In this document: positions 12,801-24,300 of the stretch, one piece after another
How positions within the stretch are numbered: position 1 is the first letter of the stretch
How the letters are laid out: each line of letters begins with the position of its first letter
Assembly: GCA_936440205.1 (NCBI GenBank)
Contig: OW387133.1
Location: 45,472,374-45,536,373 of the forward strand
Source of the DNA: Lepidonotus clava
Lineage: Eukaryota > Annelida > Polychaeta > Phyllodocida > Polynoidae
Reading direction: 5' to 3'
Length of the DNA stretch: 64,000 nt
Notes under the pieces: generated by a model
Seen by the model: only the letters and a program-made list of their open reading frames with translations
The model's database searches: none
Told to the model about the DNA's origin: nothing
Translations under genes and position numbers: made by a program

Positions 12801-14212
12801 AATAGTAGAATGTTAATGATATCAAGATTTTGTAGAATAAAATAAGAGTCAAACATAACTTCACTCCGAATGTTACAATGTTCCTCACCAGATGGCAATC
12901 TAAATCAAAATTGTAGATTATTGGCCTTGGGATTTATCCTCGATGCTAAATATATTACAGAATGTCACAAAGGTTCTGAGCATTGGTAGAAATGAGCGTT
13001 TATTGATGTTTGATAACGCTGATGTTTATGTCACGGCAGCCGGGAAGCACACAATGACGACACAACCTTCAGAGAACTACTTCTTTACTCCCCGGAATCG
13101 GTCCTTCTCGTGCACGAGTCGACAGCGGCTGACCCTCAACGAATACAACAAGAACGGCTCCATCGTCAAGGATGACGTCATCCACGTGCTGCTCGACCTG
13201 GACACCATGCACGTCCAGGCCTTCGACATCCCCGCCTCGGGAGAGTTTAGTGAAGGTGAGGCCAGAGTTCTTCAAATTAGGGGTCAGAGGGGTAGGGTCT
13301 GTATCCGGGGGTGTAGGTATATCCCTTTCCAGATCACCAATGCAAATTTGGTACATATCTGTACCCTAAATGGTTTTGTCCACCCTACTTTAGTTATTCA
13401 TAAATTCTTTCACTTTTTTTGCCTTATTGATTGCCCAGGTGCCACAATAAGAAATATCACATTTATCAGAATAATGATCAAATATATTTCTCACATCCTC
13501 TGATTATGCCTTCACTGGAGTTGTGTTGTTATCATAAATATTGACCCTTTTTTGCTTGATTTTCTTAGAAAAATGGAAAAGAGAATCTTTTGAATTCCAA
13601 TGTTGAATCTAGACTCTTGAGGATATCAGCTTTCCATCAATATATGATATTTTGTAAACAGCAGATTATAAGCATTACTGTCACCAAACTCAATACAAAA
13701 ACATGTAAAAGTGGCTTCCCCACGGTCTGGAAAGGGACAGTACTCGTTTGTCCCCTACTTACCCTGTCCTTTGACTACATATGATAAGGGAATAGTATAT
13801 GCGTACCTGCTAGGTAATTGGAAGGGCAATCTGTGGGCGGTCGGTGCAATGGAATTACACGTAGGCCTATCTTTAACAAGTGTCCGTATCTAGTCAGAAG
13901 GCTGATCAAAGTAGATCTATACGTCCCCCGAATACTTGCTAAATAGTGTGTTAGACTAAACTTACCATCATGGAAATGAAACTACCTGGTCCTCCTGAAC
14001 CACTTGTGTCACTAACAAGGCCTTTTCTACCCCCCCCCCCCTCCCTCCGCCAAGCCTCCTCGTGCGACACGGACATCTACAACAACCTGCCCCACCAGAA
14101 CATCGTGCCCATCATCGTGGCCGCCTGCCTGGCCGGCATCATCATGATCATCATCGTAGCCTACTTCATCACCAAGCACCTGGGACAGAACCCCTACAAG
14201 GCCATGGACTGA
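9841..14212 (+). CDS. LAMP/CD68-like lysosome-associated membrane glycoprotein (5' exon not found)
   Basis: Type I lysosomal membrane glycoprotein. Six exons join in phase: 9841-10026, 10366-10481, 12234-12368, 12597-12717, 13040-13255 and 14055-14212, giving 309 aa after a missing first exon. The first exon read here opens with the end of a hydrophobic signal peptide, followed by a Thr-rich stem (residues about 15-62). A single LAMP luminal domain carries four cysteines (80, 120, 210, 261), expected to form two disulfides, and five N-glycosylation sequons across stem and domain. A membrane span lies at about 274-295. The 14-residue tail contains YKAM (305-308), a YxxPhi sorting signal of the type that sends LAMPs to lysosomes. 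One luminal domain plus a mucin-like stem fits CD68/LAMP3-type members better than two-domain LAMP1/2. The third-to-fourth cysteine spacing (51) is longer than the usual 36-38, owing to an inserted Asn/Lys-rich loop. Family assignment is firm; orthology is not. Confidence 0.88.
11030..11721 (-). pseudogene. LINE reverse transcriptase 3' fragment, antisense in a LAMP-like gene intron
   Basis: Minus-strand frame reads LNGKSLDLVEHYNYLGVI, then KLTFEKFLSDKYGKAN, RLRKYINPYIANLIYKQ, RLQKLHERALKIID and RGVSFWSQLS. This is the typical run of the thumb and C-terminal part of a non-LTR retrotransposon polymerase (Jockey/CR1-like group). Two in-frame stops (TAG near 11425, TAG near 11138) and the absence of the catalytic palm show that it is a dead 5'-truncated copy. 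It lies between the second and third readable exons of the LAMP-like gene. Confidence 0.8.
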
Positions 14213-14323
14213 ACCGCCAGCATGTACACACCAACCTGACTGGCCATGACGCGTCATGTTGGTGTTGTTCCCATTTTTTGTTTGATGAAATCTTTCCTCA
14301 TTTACGTTTCGATACCTCTCGGC

Positions 14324-14329
14324 ATTAAA
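14324..14329 (+). terminator. Possible poly(A) signal of the LAMP-like gene
   Basis: ATTAAA lies about 110 nt after the stop codon. It is the first plausible cleavage signal, but AATAAA also occurs near 15945 and 16090, so a longer 3' UTR is possible. Confidence 0.4.
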
Positions 14330-17047
14330 ACCGCCCATGTCAAATTTCTAGCACAAGTTATCAGGATGTATATTTCTATGAGTAATGTATTGCACATTTG
14401 TTGTTCAGTGTGTTAAGGATAATGCCACTGCAGGGGGCTCTCTACCACTCATGGTTGGAAAGGATGTTTCAATTTGAGTTGAAGGACATAAATTGGAAAA
14501 AAAACACGAATTGTTATGTTGGAATATTATACAATATTGTTTTTCTAGTGATTAGAGAGGTTCCAAGGCATACTTTTCTTAGAAGATGTGTTTAGAATTA
14601 GATGCTGGTTGTATAATGTTGTGGCTGTTACTTCAGATATGTGAATGTAAGAGCCTGCATTGCCAGCTCGATATTGTTACAGATCCTTCTATGTTTACAT
14701 TTTCACTCATGATTATATGCAACGAAGGGCCGACAGTACACTGCATAATATAGAAATGACTACTACACCAAAGTCTCAGTTTGTATTCACTTTAGGACAT
14801 GTTTAGGACTGTTATGATAGCTTTAACGTAGGACTTGGGCCTATTTTGGGGTCTCACATTTGTTGTTAGTCTCAACTTGATGGTAGATAAACATGTGGCT
14901 CAGGACTGTATGGTGTAGAGGGAAGGGGCCAATGTTCAAGGGGGAGAGTAAATCAAATGTACTCACTCGTTCCTTCTTGCAGAGTTTGACAAAGAGCCGA
15001 TGTTCAATGGCACCTCTGTATATTTTGATTTCAGTGAATGATAATACCGGTAGTTAGAAACTAGAAACAGTTAAGACGGGAAACATTCCAACCGATAATC
15101 GCTTCTGATATTATCTGTGCCAAGAGAAAGGAAGGTGTGTAATTACTAGTACACCAATGCCCTAAAGAGAAGCAGTAGAACTATCTTACCGATTTTATTT
15201 TTTGTCTGGAGTCGGTGTAATTTGTTATTACTATCATTATTATTGGAAAAGCAAAATTGTTATGACACAAACTCTGCACTTGATGAGTACATCTCTATTG
15301 CACGAGACATGTGCAAAGGGTGGGTACAGATATGCACATTCTCTGCTTTATGTCCAGGTGAATTTATATGTGAAATGAAGCCTTGGTGAATCCTTTATTT
15401 CTTTAAGAAATGAACTACGCCCTTTGTTTCATTACAATAATCTCAGTTGCTCAAATAATGCTTAATTAGACCTGTATCCATTCCAGTCCAGGTAAAGGGA
15501 CTCTTCTATGAAAGGCTTGTTAATGGGTTAAACGACGAGATTGAATAACTGACGAAAGTATAACATGCTCAAAGCGGCAACACGATGCAAAGTTACTTGC
15601 GCGCGGGGAGGTTTCCTCTAACTGCATTCTGTCAAACAGATATTATGATGTCACAAAACTCATAAAAGTGAATCATAATTAGCTGAGTTCTCAAATGTAA
15701 GGTACTTCCTTGAACAATGGGGGCATCACAGACTCGATAAGGCTGTTGTTAAAAATGTTCCACCCGTTAGCCTCCAGCCCGCACAAAGATGTGACGTTAA
15801 CATGGGAACGACCATCTGTCATCTTACTTGTTCACTATGTGTCTGCTGTACCTAGACAACTGCAATATCGTGTGGTGCCTCAACTCACATCTGTCATACG
15901 TATGCTGGGTTTCAGCAGCCTATTCGTTTCCTTTTTGGGGGAATAAAGATGTGAATCGGAACCATACACTTGATAATGTAAGGATGAATAGAGAATGAAC
16001 GCTAAACCAGATGCATTATTTCTATACATGGGTTTACTGAAATGAAAGCTCTTGTATGCCAACTTCAATATTCTATTTGATAATCCTGTGAATAAATACT
16101 CAATATTCATAGAACTATTGTCGAAACCAGTACCATTTGAAGATTTTTTATTTGTTGTATTCTACAGCTTGAATAAAAGCAGTTTATGAAACACCGATCA
16201 TATTCTAATTTACAAATCCAACAATAGATATTAGTCTTAAGATCATTGTTGGGCTGTGTGAAGGGGCATTCATACAGCCCGTCAAAATCCCTAATGTTTC
16301 CAAAAGATATTGTCGTAAGTGTTATGATAGCCCCAACTATTGACATAAGCCTTGATTAAGATGATTGTCGCGATAGCCACATAGATGTCAGTGCTTACGA
16401 TAGCATTGGGGGAGAATCAAGGTCGAAAGCGTTATATTACTAAGTGCAAAGCCAGCCTTACACCTGTTGTGCGAATCTGCAATAGCCAAGCCTATGCAGA
16501 GTCAGTGACGTCATGTGAGGCACTGAGTCTTCACTATAAGCTATGAAAAAAATGGTATTGTATGTGATTTAAAAAGTATATTTCAAAATCACATATGACT
16601 ATTAGAATCCATAATCAGATAAGGTTCTAGTTCTATGATTTATTTTGGGCTAATTTTTCAAGTACATGTAGACTGAGTGTTACAAAATTTAAACTTAAGC
16701 AATGTTCACATACCAGTAAGGCCTAATGACAGAGCCTATTACTTGCACAGGGCAAGAGGCAGGGGACCACAACTTGTGCGAGTCTGTACCTTAATAGATT
16801 AATCTTTCTTAGTATTCCTTAATCAAAGTATCTTTCCTTTGATACACAACTAAATGAGGTTCAAAACTGCCCTTTCACGTCTCCTTTAATGAGTTATTAT
16901 TATAAGGTTGTAGGATTATCTTAAGCCAGTATATTAGTGAAGATTTCTGACATATCTGAATATTTTTGCTTTCCACAATACATTTCTCTTAAGACATCGT
17001 TGACATATTTTTGTTCACTATTGTAGGGCTATCGTAAGTTCATCATT
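14330..17047. other. Gene-free AT-rich stretch after the LAMP-like gene
   Basis: Contains a possible long 3' UTR and then unique-looking AT-rich sequence. Around 16310-16415, GTCGTAAGTG...CACTTACGAC-like inverted segments hint at a worn foldback repeat. No protein motif was seen. Confidence 0.45.
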
Positions 17048-17408
17048 GGCCCGTTGCACAATAGAATTTCGTTACTAAGATAAAACAACGAAAGCACAAC
17101 GAACTTTTGCTTAGTAACGAAAAGTTTCGTTGTTACGAAAATAATCCACTGTTATTTAAATAGTAAAAATCTCTGGTTCTAATGGATGGAATTGAATTCT
17201 GTAAATTGATATAATAAGGCGAGACATTAGAGAAGAAACAGTAAAAGTAACAACAGTTTGAGGACATTCTAAATATAGAAAAAAAATTGTTAAAAAAAGT
17301 TTCGTTGTTACGAAAATAGCTGCAAATAATTTATTAAGCAACAACGAACTCTTTCGTTGTTTATCATAAATTATTTTCGTTGTTACGAAACCCATTGTGC
17401 AACGGGCC
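17048..17408. mobile_element. MITE copy 1 (GGCCCGTTGCACAAT ends)
   Basis: The left end GGCCCGTTGCACAATAGAAT and right end ATTGTGCAACGGGCC are inverted repeats. The interior repeats TTTCGTTGTTACGAAA palindromes and has no gene. CAT lies outside both ends, which could be a 3-bp target duplication. Confidence 0.8.
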
Positions 17409-17413
17409 ACATT

Positions 17414-17712
17414 GGCCTGTTGCACAATAGAATTTCGTTACTAAGATAAAACAACGAAAGCACAACGAACTTTTGCTTAGTAACGAAAAGTTTCGTTGTT
17501 ACGAAAATGCAATATCTCGGGATCTAATGAATGAAATTAAATTCTGTAAAGTGTTATGAACTAAGAATCAGTAAAAGTTACAGCTCTTTGGGAACATTCT
17601 AAATATAGAAAAAAAATTGTACAAAACCATCGTTGTTACGATAAAAGTAACAACGAAATGTTTCGTTGTTTACAATATTTTCGTTGTTACGAAACCCATC
17701 GTGCAACGGGCC
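17414..17712. mobile_element. MITE copy 2, same family and orientation, 5 bp after copy 1
   Basis: It repeats the same ends and about 100 bp of the same left arm as copy 1, with a shorter and differently diverged interior. It is followed by ACAT. See finding on the tandem pair. Confidence 0.8.
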
Positions 17713-17937
17713 ACATGCGGAATGCCATTAGATGGACAATGTAAATTGTCCATTAGAGCGGTGCCATTACCAGAGATTGACTGTTGTTTTCTGTATAGTG
17801 ATTGAAAAATCATTGCATGTAGTACTGTCCCTTAACCATAGCAAACATTGCCAAAGGGGACTTTACACATGCCATCGAAATGGTTATGCCATTAACTGAT
17901 ACTATAGGCCGTAGGATAGTCCCGACAGAAGTTCTAA

Positions 17938-18148
17938 AGGCCATGATCCATGTTGTGATTTTGGACCAACCGATTTTCTTCTGGTGCATTTTTCACATAT
18001 TTGGAATCAATTTTCCTGATGAAAATACCATTTTTCTGATATGCATTATTCTTAACTCTTTGGAAAAGTGTATGTTGTATAAGAATAATGATTATTTAAC
18101 AAACCGATTTTCAAAATCGGTTCAAAATCGCAACGTGGATCATGGCCT
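17938..18148. mobile_element. 211-bp MITE with TAA target duplication
   Basis: Ends AGGCCATGATCCATGTTGTG and (reverse) AGGCCATGATCCACGTTGCG are inverted repeats of about 30 bp. TAA is duplicated outside (17935-17937, 18149-18151), as in PIF/Harbinger insertions. No ORF. Confidence 0.8.
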
Positions 18149-18151
18149 TAA

Positions 18152-20023
18152 TTAAGGGTCTCAACAGCCTCACAATAGCCTTGCATATTTCGAACAACAA
18201 TATGCATTCTTATCAAGGGTTTTCATCAAACTTTTTAAAATGTTATGTTGGTTCTCCTCTGATACAATCCTAATCATCTACATAACTGTGGCTGTGGAAA
18301 CCTGGCTTTGGCTTGGCACATTGGAAATTCAGAAGAATGGGAGCCATAAGTCTTCCGTCAACAGATATAAGAAGTAATTGAAGTGGAGACAATTGCAAAT
18401 CAAGATAACTTTGATGTGCTTCTTTCTGCAGTTCCTGTCCACTGGAATGAGCAGCTACAGGGCAGGTGAATACCACATTTATGCTTTTATGATTTAGTGG
18501 CATGAACTAAATAATTATGGAGTCCTTTTTCCATTCAAACCCTACATCAGCAACACTGCTATGGGAATACTGACAAATCCCTTTGAAAAAGTCCAAACCT
18601 TTATCTTAATACAAATTACATAAAAATGTTGGAAAAGATAAGAAACAAGATCAATTAGAGAGGCAGTGGTGAGCCGTGCTCGTCGACCTACAACATGTCA
18701 CGGCGCGCGGTGAGTGTTATCTCCCTGCCCCGCCACTGACCAGTGGGTAGTAAGACCGGCTTTATCACCAGGGAAGGCTTATCTCTGAGGGCATGACCAC
18801 TCGGCTAGTATTGACTGCAGCATGATGTAATATACTCAGAGGAATAATCTGTCTAAAATGCAAAGGTGAATCGATGACGATAAGACCATGGCCGTCACAT
18901 AATCACCCGAAATAATATAAGACAAATGGCAACTGTAAATATGAAAAAGTAGGAGACGCAAGTACATATATACTGTGATCTGTTTATTATTTACGTGTTT
19001 GTTTATATACACATGTGATATCCGAGTAAATTTATTAGCATAAAATACAACACACAAGTCAGGACTTATGCAAAAGTACTTCACTGTAAAAAGTACTAAA
19101 GTACTCCTATAGGTAACCGTATATTTCTTTCTTCTAAGCCTGCTGCCACCTATGGGCGATATAGGTGGCAGGATAGCCTCTCTGGGCCCCCTTTTGTGCC
19201 CCTATTTACAAGTTTAATTGGCTACATTTGGCAATCACTGACTGGGTCTGGGCAATCACTGGAGCCCTGAATGCATTATCATACTGTGCCAAGGCTAAAT
19301 ATTTCACTTCTTATCAAATTTGTACACCAAAATATCCCGTTCTTATCAAGTTTTTACATTGAAATATTGAAATATTTTGATCAAAATACATTTTTCACTT
19401 GTGAGTATTTATGATACTATACTATTATATCAAAAGCCCAATCTAGAGGTATGCCCTAAAGATAACTAAAAATAAAGATAGGCTAAATATCAATGGACAC
19501 CTCTGTGCAGGGTCATAAGAAGGGTGTAAAATTTAGTCTTTTGATCTATTCTTTTCTATTTAGAGACGTTCTTGTGTTGATTTTATCACCAGATTAGTCT
19601 AAGGGCGACCAACAGGTCATTGAGGAACCCATACAAAATTATATTATCTACAATTATAAGGTTTAGCACCTCGACAAACTACCATTACTTGAATTCTGTC
19701 AGTAATCCCTTAACTTACGAATTATCACCGTATGCGAATCACTTCTGTCTGCATAAGATTTCATTTACATTTAACAATAATTACTGCGAAGGTAGCCTAA
19801 AGAAGTGCGGTATCATCCTGGGCGCACTGCTGTGCATTTTGGCGGCCCTGCGGTTATCTACACAAATTATTCTTCCGATGTATGTCAAGGGTAATAACAG
19901 CTATAAAAAAATACTTGCTGCCGCCGGGTGCCCTTTTACCATCAAAGACGGTACATACGTGTTTTATCATTAAAGTTGTCATGTACATAGCTATTTGTTT
20001 TTAAGACATCAACTTCCATTGAA
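18152..20023. other. Gene-free stretch downstream of the SLC5 gene
   Basis: Should contain the 3' UTR of the minus-strand transporter just below 20024. I see no clear poly(A) signal close to the stop codon. An 11-bp-arm hairpin lies at 19143-19171. A plus-strand ORF of 117 codons (19620-19973) has a hydrophobic stretch near residues 64-85 but no family I recognise, and it overlaps the probable 3' UTR. Confidence 0.45.
19143..19171. repeat. Short perfect hairpin
   Basis: CTGCCACCTAT and ATAGGTGGCAG are 11-bp arms around a 7-nt loop. Role unknown. Confidence 0.7.
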
Positions 20024-21167
20024 TCAAGCATAGAATCCGATTATGAAACAAGTAATTGCTACAGCAATAACAGCATTAATATCACAGACTTTTTGCCAGA
20101 AGGGATCTTCATCAATATCGGTCAATTTCCGGCGGATCTCGGCCAACTGCTCCTTAGACATGCGCGGTGGCGGCGGTTTGTTAAAACCACATGCTGAGTT
20201 GTACAGGTTCCTTGCCCGAGACAGTTCTGTAAAAGAGGGTTCACTCCATTATATTGGTAGGTATCAATACGTAGTAATGAACAAGAAGCGCTATGATATG
20301 TAGAAAAATATCGACATGTAGAAATATATAACTTCGGCATGTGGCCTGTCGGATCAAGGCCAAACGTTTTGCAGCTTGTTGTATGAGCAATAGAGTATAA
20401 CTTTAAGAAAGTTCCAGACTAAAGACGCTAAACGTTTCCTTATAATGTTTCCCTTAAACTGGGCACGACTTGGCCGCAGCGCCTTCTTTGCTCACTTTAG
20501 GTGTCCCCCAAAGGGTGGTGGGGGTCAAGACCTTGGACCCCTCGGACCCCCCCCCCCCCCCCACCCCCCCACACACACACACACACTGGATCCGCCCCTG
20601 CTGTCCATGATAGTAAAATCCGAATACAGGGCCTATACGTTATATATCACAGCAATACGTGTTTTTCGTGACGACCAATAAACAGTCGAAAGAACTATAT
20701 ATCCCGGAAGGATATTTGTATAAACCCCGAGGTAAGATAAAGAGAGCCTCACGTGAGGGTGGGGTGTAGGCGTCCTCCTCCTCCTTACGCCTCTTCTCTA
20801 CCGCCTCGTCGTCCTCGTCGTCCGTCAGTGACGGTTCACGGGGGTCCGACCTCGTCCACCACGTCACACGGCGGAGCTGCACAGAACAATAGTTATTTCC
20901 ATTGAGTAAAGTGAACCGAAGTCCAAGCAAAGTATGGGCAGGACGGGTCATGGATTTCCTATGATCTGTGTGCGCACTTGTGTACGTAGAGTATTGTCTC
21001 TAGGTGCTTTGTTTTATTACCTGTGGTATCCTTCTTTCAAAGTAAGGGATATGGTTATAATTACCCCTGTACACCTTTATGCTAACGCCGAATATCAGTC
21101 ATCTAGGAAATGGCCAGTCACCCCCCCCCCCCCCCCACCTCTTTGTGTGGTTTATAGGTGTCCATAC

Positions 21168-21236
<69 letters not shown>

Positions 21237-21305
21237 ATGCAGGCAACTACCAGTAAGCAATGTACACACTCTTATTTGTTCTTGTCCCTAGTAGTTGTCA
21301 ATTCA

Positions 21306-21345
<40 letters not shown>

Positions 21346-24300
21346 CCCTGTTACTTCAACAGAAAATGCACCAAGAATGCAAATTTGGAGTAAAATCATG
21401 ACATTGTTTAAATTCTCGGTTGGTAAGAGTTGTTGGCCTGTACCTGGTCGGGGCGCCTGGGGCTGGTGACGAGGGTGACGATGACGGTGACGATGAGCGT
21501 GATGCCGGCCAGGATGAGGGCGAAGTGCAGATAGTGCACCTTGGTGAACACCTCGGGGCGCGTCTCCGGCTCGTTGCCCCCGCACGTCGGGGTCGGGTAG
21601 GCGAAGTGAATGCCCATCCGACAGATGCCCGTCACCAGGCCGGCCATCAGGCCCCAGAAGGCACCCTGAATGGGCAAGGACACACGTTACAATACAAGCT
21701 GACGTTTTCAATGTATTTATGTAAACAGTACCATATAAGTAGGACATAGTTAGGAAAAATTGTGAATATACAATTGAAATCGGCCCCGTGATAAGGTCGC
21801 GCCGCATGAAGTCGGCCCTATAGTGAAGTCGGCCCAGCAGTGAAGCCTGCCCCCAGGTGAAGTCGGCCAGACGGTGAAGTTGACCCTAAGTGGCGTTCCC
21901 ATGTCATTAACTGTTGATTTTTAAAGTTTACCCAATACAATTATACAAACAAAATTAAAGGCTCAAAGAGATCAATGTATCAAAATTGTTATGTTTCTTT
22001 TATTCCTCTATAAACAAACTCAAAACGCTATTTGCTTAATAACACAGTCAAAAATAATATAGTTTTCTATTCAAAACTGCTGAAAATTAATTTTCACAAA
22101 ATCAAAGATTTTACCCTTCAGGGGCGTCTTGCCCCACCTGACCCTAATATAATTATAAGCTTTTTAGCAATGAGCTTGGGCCGATCTAAGCAGGGAGCCA
22201 AGTTCACTCTTAGGCAGATTTAACCATGGGGCCGACTTAACTGTGGCGCGATTTCGCGATCGGGCCCAGTTCGCCTGTTACCGTTGGGAGAAATCTCCTT
22301 AAAGAAGAAAATTGATCATTCAAATTGCACAAAGACAGGATGATAAGTTGGTGCACAATAAAGGCTTATGGCACTTTGAGAAAACATGTTTGATCCGTAC
22401 CTGCTCAGTCGTCCGCTTCCAGAACATGCCCAGTAAGAATATAATGACCCACGGCGGGGTGATGTAGGAGCTGATAGCCTGCAGGTAATCCCACAACTGG
22501 GAGCCCTGAATAGCCTGCAGGATGGGCAGCCAGGCGATGCTCAGTCCGATCATGACCAGGCCGAAGATACGGCCAACCAGCACCACCTCGGTCTCCTTAG
22601 CCTGCAAGTCACACAGTCAGCCTCAGTGCTAAGGGCTAAGAAGGTCGTCGTTGCTAGCTCTTTTATATAGAATAAAAACTTTTATACAGAACAAAACTCT
22701 TTGTGTCGTATCTTTCACTATTGGTACAGAGAGTTATGAGTGATATCTGAAACCAGTGCTCTTTGCGAGCTTTGTTAATTTGATTGGATGACATTCGATC
22801 AAATATTTATGGATCCAGCGGCGGATTTGTTAGCAAAGTTTAAAATTTTTGATATCATATTCGACGAAAATGTCTTAAGGAAAATATTCTTTAAATACCG
22901 CCTCCTCCACTTTCTTTCCAAATTCCTAGATCGACGACTTGTTTTTTCATTGAACTGCCGTTAATGAAAAAGATCTGTACTGTTTGTATCAACCTACGTT
23001 GGGCCTGAAGAAAGTCCATACGTCCATGGTGAAGATGGAGCTGGTACTGTTGAACTGGGAGGTCAGGGAACTCATGAGGGCGGCCAGCAGGGCGGCCAAC
23101 ATCAGGCCCCGGAGGCCTAAGGTGTAGAACAATAACTATAAATAACATTATAACGAGGAGGATCCTCTGGTATTAGAGCAGTGTGCTTGAACAATGGATG
23201 AATTCCCAATATAAGGGGTCAGAAACATTACATTGTAGAAGCTACTCTTTCAGAGCGCCTTTTACTGCCAGTGCCAGGCAGAACCCCCTAGTGGTCATAG
23301 CCTTCTGGGTGAGACGCTTACCGTCGGGTAGAAGTCGCAGCACCAGGATGGGGTAGGCAATGTTGGTGCAGCCATTTCGGTTTTGGCATGTCGCATAACA
23401 GAACTCTGGATCCGTACACGCGATTTCATCTGAAAATCAGAATAGTTATTACAAATTACACACGATGAAAAGACATTTTTTAATGTCTGTACATATAAGA
23501 TCACTGCTCAACATGTGCACCGTATGCAGGTAGAGAGAAAAGTTGTCTTGGGTAACTGACATGTAGTAGCTGCCGCTTCGTGGTAAGGTAAAACTAAACC
23601 GAACTGCCGGTGAATAGGTAGATTGGACATACATTCACTAAGTGTTGTGAGAAGGGAGACGTTGACACGTTCACGTATGGATAGAAGAAATAAACAACAT
23701 CTGTATCTCAAGCTACAAGTGCCTTTTTAGTTCTGGACTTGAACCCCTGGGTCTGACAACAGACGGGACCTCAGCTATATTCTCTGATACAAACGCAGCA
23801 CATTTAGCTTGGAGGTACCCACCTGGGAAGAGGATCCTGCTGATCATGCCTGGCCACACAAAGAGGAAGAAGGGCAGGAACTTGAGGTAGGAGGCCACCA
23901 CACAGGCAGCCTTGCTGTGCGACACGCTCTTAGCAGCCAGGTTTCTCTGCACTATCACCTGAAACCACCATCAACCTTGTAAGAGACATAGTGAGATAAT
24001 ATTGTATTGAGTAGTACTTTCAATTAGAATGAGTGTACAACACCACTCAAGATCGGTGTTCAGATACAGGCAAATAGACACACCTATTTTGCCTACATGT
24101 CATTGTGTTAAGAAGCAGGGGTAAGAAGACTTAAGCCTATCCAGTCTTATAATTTATGTGGCCACTGATCGGTTTTCCGTTAAGACTGCATGGTTAGCTT
24201 GCAGCTACCCAGTCTCAAATCCTTAGGTCTGTTCAGTTGAGGTCGGCATCCATATGTGACCGGGCCTTATCACATTTTATAAACACATTTTTAACCATTT

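Noticed and set aside
21319-21807. 162-codon minus ORF overlapping SLC5 exon 13
   Set aside because: Different frame from the transporter reading; the true frame matches the family and splices at 21444.
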